From: Gliomastix tumulicola
Lineage: Eukaryota > Ascomycota > Sordariomycetes > Hypocreales > Bionectriaceae
Direction: 5' to 3'
Length of the DNA: 64,000 nt
NCBI GenBank assembly: GCA_001599755.1
Contig: BCHX01000008.1
Location: 2,790,001-2,854,000, forward strand
The first letter of the stretch is position 1; every line of letters starts with the position of its first letter. The position numbers were made by a program, and so were the translations under genes. This document shows, piece by piece, positions 1 through 11,889 of this stretch. Under the pieces are notes generated by a model that saw nothing but the letters and a program-made list of their open reading frames with translations, had not been told where the DNA came from and did no database searches.

Positions 1-2772
1 ATACGCGCACATTCGCCTGGGCTGCATATTCACCGCTGGCCACGTTGGAAAAAGATGCCGTAAATAGACCACCTCTGCCTTACCGTCGACCCGTCCGACG
101 ATGTCCCCCGTCGGAAAGACAGAATGAGGGGGAGGGAGGGACATGAAAGGGGTGAGGGCATCAAAAAAAAACGCATGGCATACGCAGATTGACGAGACGC
201 GATGAAACCCTCTGTCTCAATCCTGCGACTTACCAACAGCACTGGCTCTATCCGCCGCCCCAGGGATGGCATGCCGTATGTCTCTGCCCCTGCTGTCCTG
301 GGGCCATGCATTCTCCCTGGCACGCAGATGATCCCGTCACCGTGTCTTAATGGACGGTTGCATTCGCTGAGCGTGCCTTGTTTGGATCTCAATATCGCCA
401 TGGTGCTGCTGCCCAGGCCGTCCGCGTGAGTCCATCTCCATCCATCCATCCCTCCATCCCTCCATACTGTACCCTGTACATGCAGCATCTAATATTCGAT
501 TGCTCATCATTATCATGTAATAACATCAGGGAAGTCCGTCCATGATACTGTGCCTCCCTGATTCCCATCGGCAGAAACGCAACCCACCCCTGACTCTCTG
601 CCTCGTGGCTTTGTCCGATTGCTTCCCCCTTCCGGCATAAGTCGACGGAGTTCGATTCGCAGCGACAAGCGACGGGGGCCCCCCTTCTTGGTACTATCAG
701 AAAAGAGGCTTGCCAGGGGGGTGCTTGCTTTTTTAGCATCCCATCTGCCACCGGCGCATTGGCACTCGCTACGAGTCATCTGATTTTACATGTCCTCCCG
801 TCATGAAAAACTCCTCACCTCGGTCCCCTTCCCCATAGAGTATGCCTGCCAAGCAGCAAGCCGACATCTGCTAGACGACATCAACAGGTGGGCCAGGGCA
901 GAGAGGGAGGGAGAGCTCCTCGGCAGTGTAGAGGGAGGCGTGCGTCTCGCGGATGGCTTGGGCTTGATAGCTCCGTCCAACAGTAGATAGTTTCGTTTCC
1001 TGTCAAAAAGAGGTCCTAACACCCGTCAGAGTCTGCCTCTAGCTTCCGTGCGTGCATGACCGACCGGTGGCGAGACATTCCAGAGACGGCCACTTAGTCG
1101 CCTCCTCGGAGTGCGAATGGGGGCGCCATCTTCGAATGGCATCGGAGCAACTTCCTACTCGCTCCCCCTCCCCTCCACCACAAAGCATGCGTCTCTCACG
1201 TGGTGACGAAAAGAGGGATCGAGAACCGAGCAACAGCGTGCGGAACGGGGTTCTGGACCACCCCGATAGCGAGTTGCATCGCAAGGGGGGCATTCATCTG
1301 GGCGAGAGAGAATCGATGTGATAGATTTTACTTCAGATAGGTTGGGGATGGGCCCATATTCGCACAATCATGGCTGCCCTCCCCTGGCAAGTCTTCACGA
1401 GTCTTGACTGTACAGTACGAGCAGGTACATGCCATTTTCCTCGCTCGCACACGTCCGGTCCGAGAGCGGCAGATCCCCTGAATCCCTCTGAGAAAAAGAA
1501 GAAGAAAAAAACGATCATCGACACAAGGCCATATCTGGAGCGGTCAACGTGGTCTGTGGCTGCATTTCACTGCAACCGTAAGATATTTGAATGCGAAAAG
1601 TATACTTGACATCCATACGCGCACACCGCAGCAGCAACAGCGGGGGAAGAACAGGGGTGATGATGGTTGTCCAGGTGGACAGGGATACTCGATAGCGCAG
1701 AGTCGACAGTGCTGGGCACATCCCACGGGGGGCCTTGTCGGTGATCATCGGCCAAAAATCATGACAAGACGGGCCAGGGAGAGGGATTTTGAGGAGAGGG
1801 GCTTGCAGAGAGGCTGCGACATGGCGTCAGGTACAGACGGTGAGTGCAACCCTGAGGGGAAAACCTGCTGCAGGCCTCGAAGGACAAGGCCAGCAAGACC
1901 AGACCCCCCCCTTCCCCTTGCCGACAGGCAAGCCACAAGGACAGATACGGTGTGTCTGTATGCAAGGACGAGGACTTTGGTCAGGAGGGCCGGCGGACGC
2001 GCTGTGTGTGTGTGTGTGCATCCATCCATCGCCCAACGATTTTCTGCCCGAGAACCGACAATCACAATCTGGCGAGCCAGAAAGGCAGCCATCATCCTGG
2101 CCCTATGCATTTCGTGGCGTTTTACCCCATGGCCAATGCTCGCGCCAGCAGACGCCATAAGCAGCCAACGCCTAGGGCCGGGAAGTGTCACTGCCCTCCA
2201 GTCTATTGGTTCCGGTGGCGGTTGTCAGTTGAACTCAGGGGAATAGTAGGGCTGGCTCCGAGTCAGTGAGCCCGTGATTCAGTGCTGACTGGCGGTCCGA
2301 AGACAAGAGCACTGCCAGTCTCATGCAAGGTAATCCATAGTTTGCAAAGCCGTCATTCAATAACTACGTAATATTTGCTGCGATAAGGCTTGATTCCCCC
2401 ACGTCTCTCTCGTGACAAGGCATAAATTGCCCAATACTGCAACAGCTTTCATAAATAGAGTCCTGCGGGAGGGAGGGCAGTCAAAGACACGCATGACAGA
2501 TCGTGATGCATGTCTCTCCGTCTCCTCCTGCTTGCTGTGCCGCAACTTGCTCATCCTCCGCGAGATTTGATTTGTGGAGGCGAGGCGCCTTGGTTCAGAT
2601 CGGCGGCGTCCAAGTGCGCCGGGCCAGATTGGCTCTTACCAGGTTCAGGCGCTGGCTGCTTGGTTCAGGTTCAGGTCTCCTTTAGCCGCGACTATAACGT
2701 TTGACGTGGGATCAATAATACGCAGAAACCGGGCGATTGGTGCACGCTCTGGACAGGACAGGACAGGCCTGG

Positions 2773-2812
2773 CTTCCTGGCTTCCTGGCTTCCTGGCTTC
2801 CTGGCTTCCTGG
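2773..2812. repeat. 8-bp tandem repeat, 5 perfect copies
   Basis: Five uninterrupted copies of cttcctgg. A short stretch of ggaca repeats lies just upstream, around 2753-2766. No gene overlaps it. It is probably a slippage-derived minisatellite. Confidence 0.9.
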
Positions 2813-4092
2813 CCCGGATCCCCCATGACGCCCTTGTCTTGCTGGACCTATATCACTCTATATCCTTGACGTATACCGCGCATCTTTGTTGTTGGCGGGT
2901 GATCAATGGGGAGAGGCTCGAATTAGAACGCGAGACAGAGCGACAGCACTAAAGATCGATGATGGTATCACACAGCACCCACCGCCCCCGAATGCGAGAA
3001 TACGGTGATGGGGTCTGAGGGGTGTGTGCACTTTCAAATCTCTCAAGCCCGGCAGGGGTCTTCGCGCGCGAGAGAGAGAGAGGTAGTCGGTACATGACCA
3101 GTTCAAATGCTACTTTAGCTTGGGCTGGACGTGGAGCTCTCGATGGGCAGGGCGGCGGCGGACTTTCATGAGACATCGGCCGACAAGTAACGGCCGGCTG
3201 TAGCATCTGCGAATAAGATCAAGAAGCGCAGCCAGCAGCAGTTGGGCGGTGTTTGCCCCTATATCACCTCTACTAATCTACCACCTGCACAATTACATAT
3301 CATCACTACTGCATTTACACGCTACTACTGCACGATATAAATAGACGGATTAGATGGTGGTGTGGTGCCCTACGGTGCAGTGCGGTGCAGCGCGTTCCAG
3401 TTGGGCCGATCACACGTGCGACCACCAGAACAGAGGCTTTAGTAGGCATTAGGTCAGGCGAGGTTGCCCCCCTCCCTCTGTAGAGGGCTTGGATCTGGGG
3501 GCAGAGCACGGCTCTCGCTCCATGTTTCCCCGTCCTCTTTCTATCTGTCTGTCTGTCTGTCTTGGAGAGAGCCAACAAAGAGCAGCGTGACCCCTCGCTT
3601 AGTGACGGAGTGCTGGCTGTCGCAAAGGAGGCACATGCCACAGCCCATCCTCGTCCGTCGCATCGAGGCGGACGACCCGGTGGGAGCAAAATGCATTCCA
3701 CGGAGAATTTACGTGATGTATGCCCAGGCGCCCCTCGTCCCTCCGCCTGTCGTGCTGCCTACTTTCGCTTTCTCTCCGAGCCGGTGGCGGCGGCGACCCT
3801 CCTTTGGTCTGTGACAGAGTGCGTCGACGGGCATAATTAGCAGAGACAACAAAAGGGGGGGAGGGGACACGGGACAGAATGTCAAGCCATTTTCGGCCGT
3901 CATTCCCCCATCAGACCTGCCAAACCGATGATGGCATCGAGCATCTGCACCTATCTCGGTAAGCCCACGATCTCAGTAAGGCTATGCTCTGCTGTGTGGG
4001 ACCCCCGAAGCGACATGGGTGTTCCATTTTCGTGCGCTGGCGGGCAGTTCACAGGCGGTGGAATGTGATGTGATGTGTGCCCAGGCCGCTCT

Positions 4093-4180
4093 CCAATTGT
4101 TTCGGCGAGGCCGAGACTCAGCCAATGAGTGGCTGTCGTCCGCTGAGACACTGCCAATAGAGCGGAGAAAAGCAGCCAAT
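4093..4180 (+). promoter_or_regulatory. cluster of four CCAAT boxes
   Basis: CCAAT occurs four times on the + strand in 88 bp, at 4093, 4122, 4154 and 4176. CCAAT is the site of the fungal HAP/CBC complex. No gene lies within several kb, so the target is unknown, and one pentamer is weak evidence on its own. Confidence 0.35.
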
Positions 4181-5338
4181 CAGAGGCCCTCGGGAACTCG
4201 GGACTTGGGGCGCTGGTCATTTTGGAGCTTTGGGAGTTGGGGGGACCGACTCTGGATGAAAGAGACTGTCGATTTGAGCGGTGGGGCTTGGGAAAGCCAG
4301 AAAACCTCCTAACTCCGGTGCTCAGATGTCCCAGATGTACCAGATGTACCTTCCGACCCGGCAAAGCGCACCTTCCTTGGTTGGGGGCATCTTTGGCAGG
4401 CGTGGCAGGTACGGGTAAGGTACCTTCCAAAGGCGCGAAAATAAGGTCAAGTGCAAAATTCTCCCTGGCCGTCATCTCTTTCTCATCCCGGATGGAACAG
4501 ATGCCGACCAAATTTGCCCAAGCACACGCGGTGTAACGAACGAAGCAGGACCGTGACCCCTGGGTACGAGGCGGCCGACCGCCTTGCAGCACCGCGAATT
4601 GGAACAGTCGCACTCAATGCCCAAAGCAGCCTAGCCTGGAGGACCCTGTTGCGGTACATGCCGCCCCCCGGCTCCTCAGGGGCCTCGGACGATGCGGCGA
4701 TTGATTTGCTCGCTGCTGTGTGGTCAGATGCGCGCACCGCCAATTCCACACGACAGGAGGCGCTAGCGCTGGATAGGGCATCGACGAGCCAGGGGGGAGC
4801 CATGCCCACGGGTCGTCAAGGGGGTGGTGTGTCTGTATCCTTCTGCCCACTCTCTCTCGTCCGTCCTGCCCTCGTCCGACCAATCCGCGGATAGGCCATC
4901 CCAAGGCGCCTGTCCACTGCCAAATCTCCAGTGCATGCATTGCAGCGGCTGCCCGTGTCCACTGGCCACACCACCGATTGCCAGCGAGCGCGCGCTCAGC
5001 CCTATGCCAATGCCAACACCCAGCCACAAGCCCCTGCTCAAGCTTTGAGAGCCGACCGATGAGCGTGGCCAAAGCGCCCGACCCGTTCCTGGAGATTTGA
5101 TCATTTTGCAACCTTGATTTTGACGGCCAGCCATCGATTTCAACTGCCAGGGCCTACCCTAAGGAACGGGTGGACATGAGGATGTTTGCCTTTATCTCCA
5201 GCTCCTCAGCAGACAGCAAACTATTGTCTTGTCAACGGTCATTTCGGGCTACCCGTTGGGCCTAGCAGAGACACCACACCAGCTGGCTAGTTGCCTGACG
5301 GTCAGCAATATGTCGTGGTCTGACCATGCCGTGGTAGA

Positions 5339-5343
<5 letters not shown>

Positions 5344-5370
<27 letters not shown>
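5344..5370. repeat. (GT)n microsatellite
   Basis: An uninterrupted GT run of about 13 units in non-coding DNA. Shorter GT/CA runs occur near 2003, 8640 and 10200. Confidence 0.9.
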
Positions 5371-8300
5371 GACTGTTGTTGGGGTCCCGCCCTGGTAGGG
5401 CTGAGGAGCAAGATATTACGCACTGATACAGGGAACGCAGCACGTAGCAAGACCTCTCCGACGGCGGTGTCATCCTGCCATGGCAATGCTGGATGATACG
5501 AGGACTGCCTGCATGAGACCTATCACAGCTCGAAGACTCTCACCCGCGCGCATCGTGGCACAGCGCCTGTCATCATTTCATGCAAGCCATGAGGAGACGC
5601 GAAATGAACCCCTCCGATAGTCTGCCGTGATGGGGGGGGACCATTAAGACATCTGCCAGGTTTTCTGCCTCTCGGATTCGCTAGGTAAGACATGCATACG
5701 TGCAGACGCATATCACACGACGAGGTCATCTACATTTGCGTCGAGCCAAGGAAGCCAATAACGAGGGAGGATTTTCCACCCCTGAGAGTGTGCTTCTGAC
5801 CCCAACAAAGTCAGCCATGACAGGCAGAGCGACGGCCCCATTACATTCATTGACCAGCAAGGCAAACAAACATCTTGATGGATGGTGGTGAGATGAACGG
5901 AGGATAACGATGTTGCTGAAACATTATGCGTCGAGAAGATCCGCCCAGGTGATTGGTGGTTGTCGCCTGTTGCCTTTGATGACTGCAGGCGAGTTACCTA
6001 CAGGGGTCTCGAAACTATCATAGGGAATTTTCGTCCGGCGACATACCGCATTGGCCAACTGCACGACGTCCTAGCAGCTATCAAATTATGTTCTCAGCGA
6101 CGAAAAATCCGATCACTGACAGAGTGAGTAAGGATTGACGACCCCATCTACCTGAGAAATGGCGGCTCACATGGTGTGTAGCTCTGTCCGTGGGTGTTGG
6201 GTGGATGGGAGCCTCGGTAAGCGGACCTTGGCTGTTGCATCATTGGCGACGATGATGTATGTCTCATCCGTGACGGAGTCAATGACGGGCAACGACTTCT
6301 GTTCATCGGCGAGGCTAAGTTAGTCTCGTCGGCAAAATGACCCGAGCATCCCCAATTCCTGGAATCGCCGTTGCCCTTGCCAGCTTGGCTTCCGCAAACG
6401 AACCACGATGAGAGGAGGGGACGCAGCACCGCCCCAAGAAGATGCTTTTTTTATCACCCACGATATCACGGTCCACTCTCCGGGCAGCAAGCAGAACGAT
6501 GGACGATAGAAGGGGGAGGCTGTGTGCGTGTGGAGATGCTCGGAGAAGGGGGCTTCTCAGTGCACTCTCAGTGCATTCTGAGTGCTACAGCGCATACCTC
6601 ATGGCCCTATACGTGGGAGGCTAGCGAGTGGGGGGGGAGGGGAGTGTCGATACATGCGTATCTGATCCAATCACCTGTCAAAGGCCTTGAGATCGAGGAC
6701 AGGGGCGATAGTGCGCACTCCGCAGCACACCGTCGTACAGTTATCTGCGCCAAACCGAATCTAGGTTATCGTCCCTATCCCAGCGGGACGCAAAGCCCAA
6801 TTCCATCATCGTTTGTCCGTGCATTGACTAATGGACAAAGTTGGTCATCCTCCACATGTCCGCAGAATCAGCAGTGCAACGCGAACGGTGAGAGACGACG
6901 TACCGCACTTGGCGCCATTGACCACACCCTCAGTTAGGAGCACCTGACACACGGGGGACGATGAGAATGAATAGACCGGGAAAACCTGAAATGCTCACTG
7001 GCCGACTGAGGCTTTCTCATGGACGCTATCGCGGAGAAGCTTAATGTTTATTCACGCCTCTCCCGGCAAATTCCGCCACAGCCGTGCCTGGCTACGTAGG
7101 TACCGGCAACACTGACTGAAGCCGACGGACGCGCACGAAGTGATGAAGCCACTTGGTGAGGGGATACCCCTCCCCAACGTCCTACTCTCACTAACGCCCA
7201 GACGGCGCTGCTGTCAAAAGGCGATGAGGGTGGCTTGATTGGTAGGGCTGCCTTTCGGCCATCCTGCTATCAGTTGATGCTTCTCTTTGGGAGCCAGGGA
7301 GCCTCGAACCACGTTTTCCCAGCTGCAGGGTCCAGGCCTGCCGAGACGCCTACCTGCTTGTGATCTAGGCCGCCAAGCATCCTGCTCTGTTTCTGAATCT
7401 TTTGATTTCCCGCGCTCTACGTGGGCAGGGAGAGGCCAGACCGGCATCCATCCCGGCGGACTGAGAATGTTGTCTGTGACAGGCATAGACAATTGGCAAT
7501 GGTGATGAGACATGGGGCCAAACGGGCTGGTCATACACCTGCTGGCGCCGGAAGTCGTCCTTGGCCTTTGCCCAGCGAGGCTCACAGGGTGGAGGGGCTC
7601 TTCGCTTTTTAGATGGAGGTGGCTGAGGCACGGGCCCTGATGCAGCCTGCTATTCTGAGCAACTCCTCGTGGTAATATTACGGGCTCGAGCTAAGTATTA
7701 TGATCTGCTCGTCGCATCGCGAGGGATGATGAAAACGCCTGACAAGACGGGAGGCTGTGGGGATAATTTCACTTATTTCCCTCTCTCAGAGCCCCGCGGG
7801 TTTTGGCAAGTTCTAGCAGAGTCGGGCAGGTGTCGTGGGCAGCACGGCTCGGAGGAACCCGCGGTCTGGACGACTGACGGAGGGGTCAAGGGGTGTGTCT
7901 TTCTGTTCCGTCTATCTGGCATCTATCTCTATCTCACCATGTGTCTTTGTGCGGAGGCTATCGGCGTGGACGGTATTATCGAAATATCGATAGCCACGAC
8001 CCAATCGGTCGGGGTGGGGATCTCACGGGACCGAGGGGGGAGCCAGAGCTGTCATCCCTGAAGCCGAGAGACAGCGTGCAAGCCTCGAGGTTCGAGCCTA
8101 GATTCGCCACGATTCACCACAATGCAGAGGCGAGACAGGGCCAGAGACAGATGAGGAGGGGGGGGGGGAGGGGNGGGGGGGNGAAGAGGGCGAGACATGA
8201 CTGGTCGAGGCCTCAGGGAGGCACGTAGGTACGAGGACACCCGGGATTTTCTAACTTGCCAGGAGGTACCGGTTCAACGGAGAAGATGGTGTCAGTCCCG

Positions 8301-8625
8301 AGTAGCAGGTACATGCCTGACAGCAGCGCGATACAACGAGTGCGAGGTTTTAGTGTCAACGGGAATGGGGTTCCTTCAATATTAACGTTGTGCTCCAGGT
8401 GGGACACTGAACTGACAGTGCGGTGCAGCGCAGCGCAGCAGCATTCCGTTGGGCGAATGCCTGCTATACACGAATTTCCGCAAGGGGGATGGCATCTCAG
8501 AGATTGGATCGGGTGCACGGACGCCCATCTCTGGGCTTGGGAGCGGTCTCGCAGCAGATCAGAGGGGGGGGGATAACCCGCGGGTGCTATTACTACTGAT
8601 TACCATATGTGGTATCATTATGGAC

Positions 8626-8664
8626 GCACACAGAGACACACACAGACACACACACACACACACA
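8626..8664. repeat. interrupted (CA)n microsatellite
   Basis: CA-rich tract broken by two cagaga steps, followed by a perfect CA run. It is non-coding. Confidence 0.85.
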
Positions 8665-8784
8665 ACTGTAAAAGCACCCGCTGGCTTGGCTGTGTGCATG
8701 CATCGGCGGTTGTGCAAGTCGGACATATCCTTCTCGTATCTGGACACGGGGCGCACCACCATCAGCGCCCATGGCAGAGCGGCC

Positions 8785-8873
8785 ATTGGGCAGATGCGCG
8801 TCGTGATTGGCCCGTGATTGGCCTCTGGCGCGGCCGGTGACACCCAGCCTGGCCGCCCATCGCTGCTCATTGG
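8785..8873 (-). promoter_or_regulatory. cluster of four inverted CCAAT boxes
   Basis: ATTGG, the reverse complement of CCAAT, occurs at 8785, 8806, 8817 and 8869. Two of these are 11 bp apart, a helical-turn spacing. A ggtgtcac element near 8890 is the inverse of gtgacacc near 8837. The cluster lies 3 kb upstream of the C2H2 gene, so any target is a guess. Confidence 0.35.
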
Positions 8874-9149
8874 GTCTTGGCCCGCTGTAGGTGTCACCGG
8901 CAGAGCAGCAATGCACGAATATTGAAAAGTGTCATGTCAACGTGAGAGGGCGAGACAGAAAAGGCCGTTGCGACGCTGTGAGTGGTCAGACTGGATATTT
9001 GCTTGCTGCAGACTGCACAGCACAGCGCCTCCACTGCACCTGCGCTAGACCTATTTCGGGGGCGTATAAATATCCATGTGTGCGTCGTGGTCTCGGCAAA
9101 GTGGTCCTCTTCTCCAGAGGAAGAGAGGGAGAGACACCACCTGCAGAGA

Positions 9150-9171
9150 GGATGGATGGATGGATGGATGG
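9150..9171. repeat. (GGAT)n microsatellite
   Basis: About five and a half units of ggat in non-coding DNA. Confidence 0.85.
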
Positions 9172-10482
9172 AGAGAAAGGGAGCTAGCGATTATTCTGCA
9201 TTGCCCTCCTCATCATTATTTATCCCAATTTACGATGCTGTGCTCCCATCGTCAAATAAAGCCATAGCAAGGCGGCAGTGTCATGGACGGGCATCCCGCT
9301 GGGGAGGGAGAGAGCAAGCAAGCAAGCTTTATTACCCGTCCCCACTGGACACTGCCTGTCGGTGCATTTATACGGAGTTTTATCGCTTACACAGCGTCAT
9401 TGACGGGATGCATAAAAATGAGCTGGGGGCACAAAATAGATCAGGTGTGGTATTGATCAGTCAACAAATCTCGCTCCAAATTCAACCCGACCCCGTCGCC
9501 ACCCGCCCGCCTCAGACAAGTAAGAACAAGAATAAGATGGGCAGGCACATGCACAGCGTGCGTGGCCAAGTCGCGGTACAAAGTAGGTGCGTACGAATAC
9601 GGACAGAGAGGAAGGGGAAGAAGAGGCGAGACAAATGATACACACCATCACGCATTATCGAGCGGGGGGGTGTGTCTGTCGGGGAATGACACTGCTCTCT
9701 TCCACTGGCGAGACCGCTGCAAGAAGTACCAAAAATACAAAAAAGAAAAGAAACATGATAAAAAGTGATTCACCATAAACCATGCAATGCATCCTTGAGG
9801 GGGGTCTGTGTGTCTCGATTCTCGTTCCCCCTCCTTTTGATCCAGGATCGGGACCGGGACCTGGTGCAGGTTTTGCTTCTGGGCCTTGCAGTTTTTGTAT
9901 ACCGAAGAAATTCGGACTGGCCACTGCGCGCTCCTTAGTTCAGCCTCTGCAGACGGTGAGCTGGGTTTTCTGGCCATCATCTTGCATGCGACTATTACGC
10001 ACAAGGCCTGCAACAGCGGTGATCCTGGAGATCAGACCCAGGCGCCAGGCAATAACAGCCGGCTGCTATAGCCAGGGCTGGACGCCCGCTCTGCCTCGTG
10101 GTTTTGGCGACCGCTCTTGGCTTTTTTTTTCTCCCTCTCAGCAGCTTTGTTACTCGTACCTTGTCCTTTGCGCTGGGCTGGGCCGGCCCTTGCTTCTCTG
10201 TGTGTGTGTGTGCTGGGGGTGGGTGAGCGACTGGATGGGAGGTGCGCATCAGCAGGAGGTACTCTGTACCGCGGGGGACATTGGTGAGATTGTCACATTC
10301 CGGGCGGTGATCAGTCCCGACGGGCCTGGAGAGACACCTGCGTACCTACGGAGTAGTGCATGCACAATTGTGCAGGTGGTGCACAGTACCATCAATACAC
10401 GTATCGACGGACAGGCAGGCCGTTCGGGTGGCTTCTTCTGGGCATGTCCGTCTGCACGTGCACACACACTCATCCGCACTCA

Positions 10483-10521
10483 CTTTCACTTTCACTTTCA
10501 CTCACTCACTCACTCACTCAC
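10483..10521. repeat. (TTTCAC)n/(TCAC)n compound repeat
   Basis: Three tttcac units run into about five tcac units. Non-coding. Confidence 0.85.
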
Positions 10522-10899
10522 CCACAACCGACTGAGCCACCACGGACGGCTTCAATGAGTGGGGTCAATTCCTGCCCAGGAACTGTCTCGACAGCGAGCA
10601 CCGACAGCGTGCGCCAACCGCAGCGTCTAGCACCCGCGGAAAGAGTCAATGCCGCGGTCTGGGCATCAGTCAGGATGCACCATGTATCGAGTACCAGCGC
10701 CAACGAACCGCCCAGGACAGGACAGGAAAGACAAGGCCCACAGGGCTCATCGACGGAGAGAGACAAGGGCCTGGCGTCTTTCTCGTTAGCGTCCTGGTCT
10801 TGACTCTTCCTGTCTAAGGTCTCCCCCCCGCCCATGGGATCGCCGTCCTTGACACACGCCCCCCCTCGACTGTCTGTCCAGCTCATCATCAAGCACGGG

Positions 10900-11889
10900 C
10901 CTCGATTCTCACACCCTCCCCCCCCACACACCTCAAGACCACTCCCGTGTTTGCTCTGCTTGTCTCTTGTCTTCTCGCTCGTTCTCCTCTCCCCAGACAG
11001 GACCAGACAAGCATCAGAGGTTTATCGACCATCCATCCCATGGGCGAGCACGCCCCCCCCTCCCCGTTCAGTTGAACGTGCACACCACCCTCAGACAGAT
11101 CCTGGAGGCGTGTGACTTCTGTCGCCGTTCGTTGCAGCTACACACACCCTTCGTCCTCTCGCGCTCTGCACTCCTGGCCCTGGACCCCCTTCCCCTTGTC
11201 GACCTTGTCTTGTCTTGTCCAGAGTCTACGCCTTGTCCCTCACGCCCATCCCCCTTCGGTGCTAGACCACCACCAGTCCTTGCACCCCATCTGCCTAATC
11301 CATCCATTGCCAAACCTTTGCGGGTAGACGAGACCTCAAGATCTATATCTTCTGTCGGCTCCCCGTCCTCGTTTCTCGCGTCTTGTCCCTCTCGATCACA
11401 TCGCCCTTCTTTTCCCCAGACCACAGAACCGGAAACGATCTGAACATCTTGGACAATACGCCACCGGCCTAGTATATCTTGGCCTTCTTCATCCCGTCGT
11501 TGCTGTCCGTTCGTTGCTGTGCCTCGTCTCCTCCCGCCGCCGTCTTCCCTGTCCCGCGACGGTTTTTTTTTTCGTTCTCTGTGCCGTCGGTTATGATCCG
11601 GGGTACTCGAGGTAAAGTTACATGCTAAGCTGCCGGCAAACCTCGACGCACGAGCTGTGCGACGATAGACGGGATCGATAACTGACTGGATTTGGCGGTT
11701 CCTCTAGAGTGGTGACAGTGACAGTGACAAGACAAGTACAGAAGTCGTTTGATATATTGCACGGCTTCGCCACCAACGGAGCTTGTTTTGCTCCCAATTC
11801 GCTACCTCAACCCGCCCTGGACTCCTCCTGCGAGTCTCAGCATCTCCAGACACCATCGATATATACACACACATCCCATCTCGCCCGCC
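10900..11889 (+). promoter_or_regulatory. promoter and leader of the C2H2 gene
   Basis: CT-rich DNA with many ctcttgtc/cttgtcc tracts, typical of fungal promoters and 5' leaders, runs up to the ATG at 11890. A possible 11-codon upstream open frame starts at ATG 11593 and ends with TAA at 11626-11628. If it is in the mRNA it could lower translation of the main frame. The sequence does not fix the transcription start, and an intron in the leader cannot be excluded. Confidence 0.4.

Larger units (their letters stand above)
1..10900. other. gene-poor region, no supported gene
   Basis: No reading frame here looks like a real protein. The open frames are short, occur on both strands, lack recognisable domains, and many are read through simple repeats or CT/GA-rich tracts. 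The region holds microsatellites, a short minisatellite and two CCAAT clusters, listed separately. With the leader next to it, it makes about 11.9 kb of non-coding DNA in front of a C2H2 regulator, far longer than the other gaps in the window (0.3 to 4.5 kb). It could contain long non-coding RNA or distant regulatory sites; the sequence alone does not show which. Ambiguous bases lie in a G-rich run near 8160-8182. Confidence 0.6.

Noticed and set aside
8040..8115. B-box-like ggttcgagcc suggesting a tRNA
   Set aside because: No A box or cloverleaf can be formed from the upstream bases.
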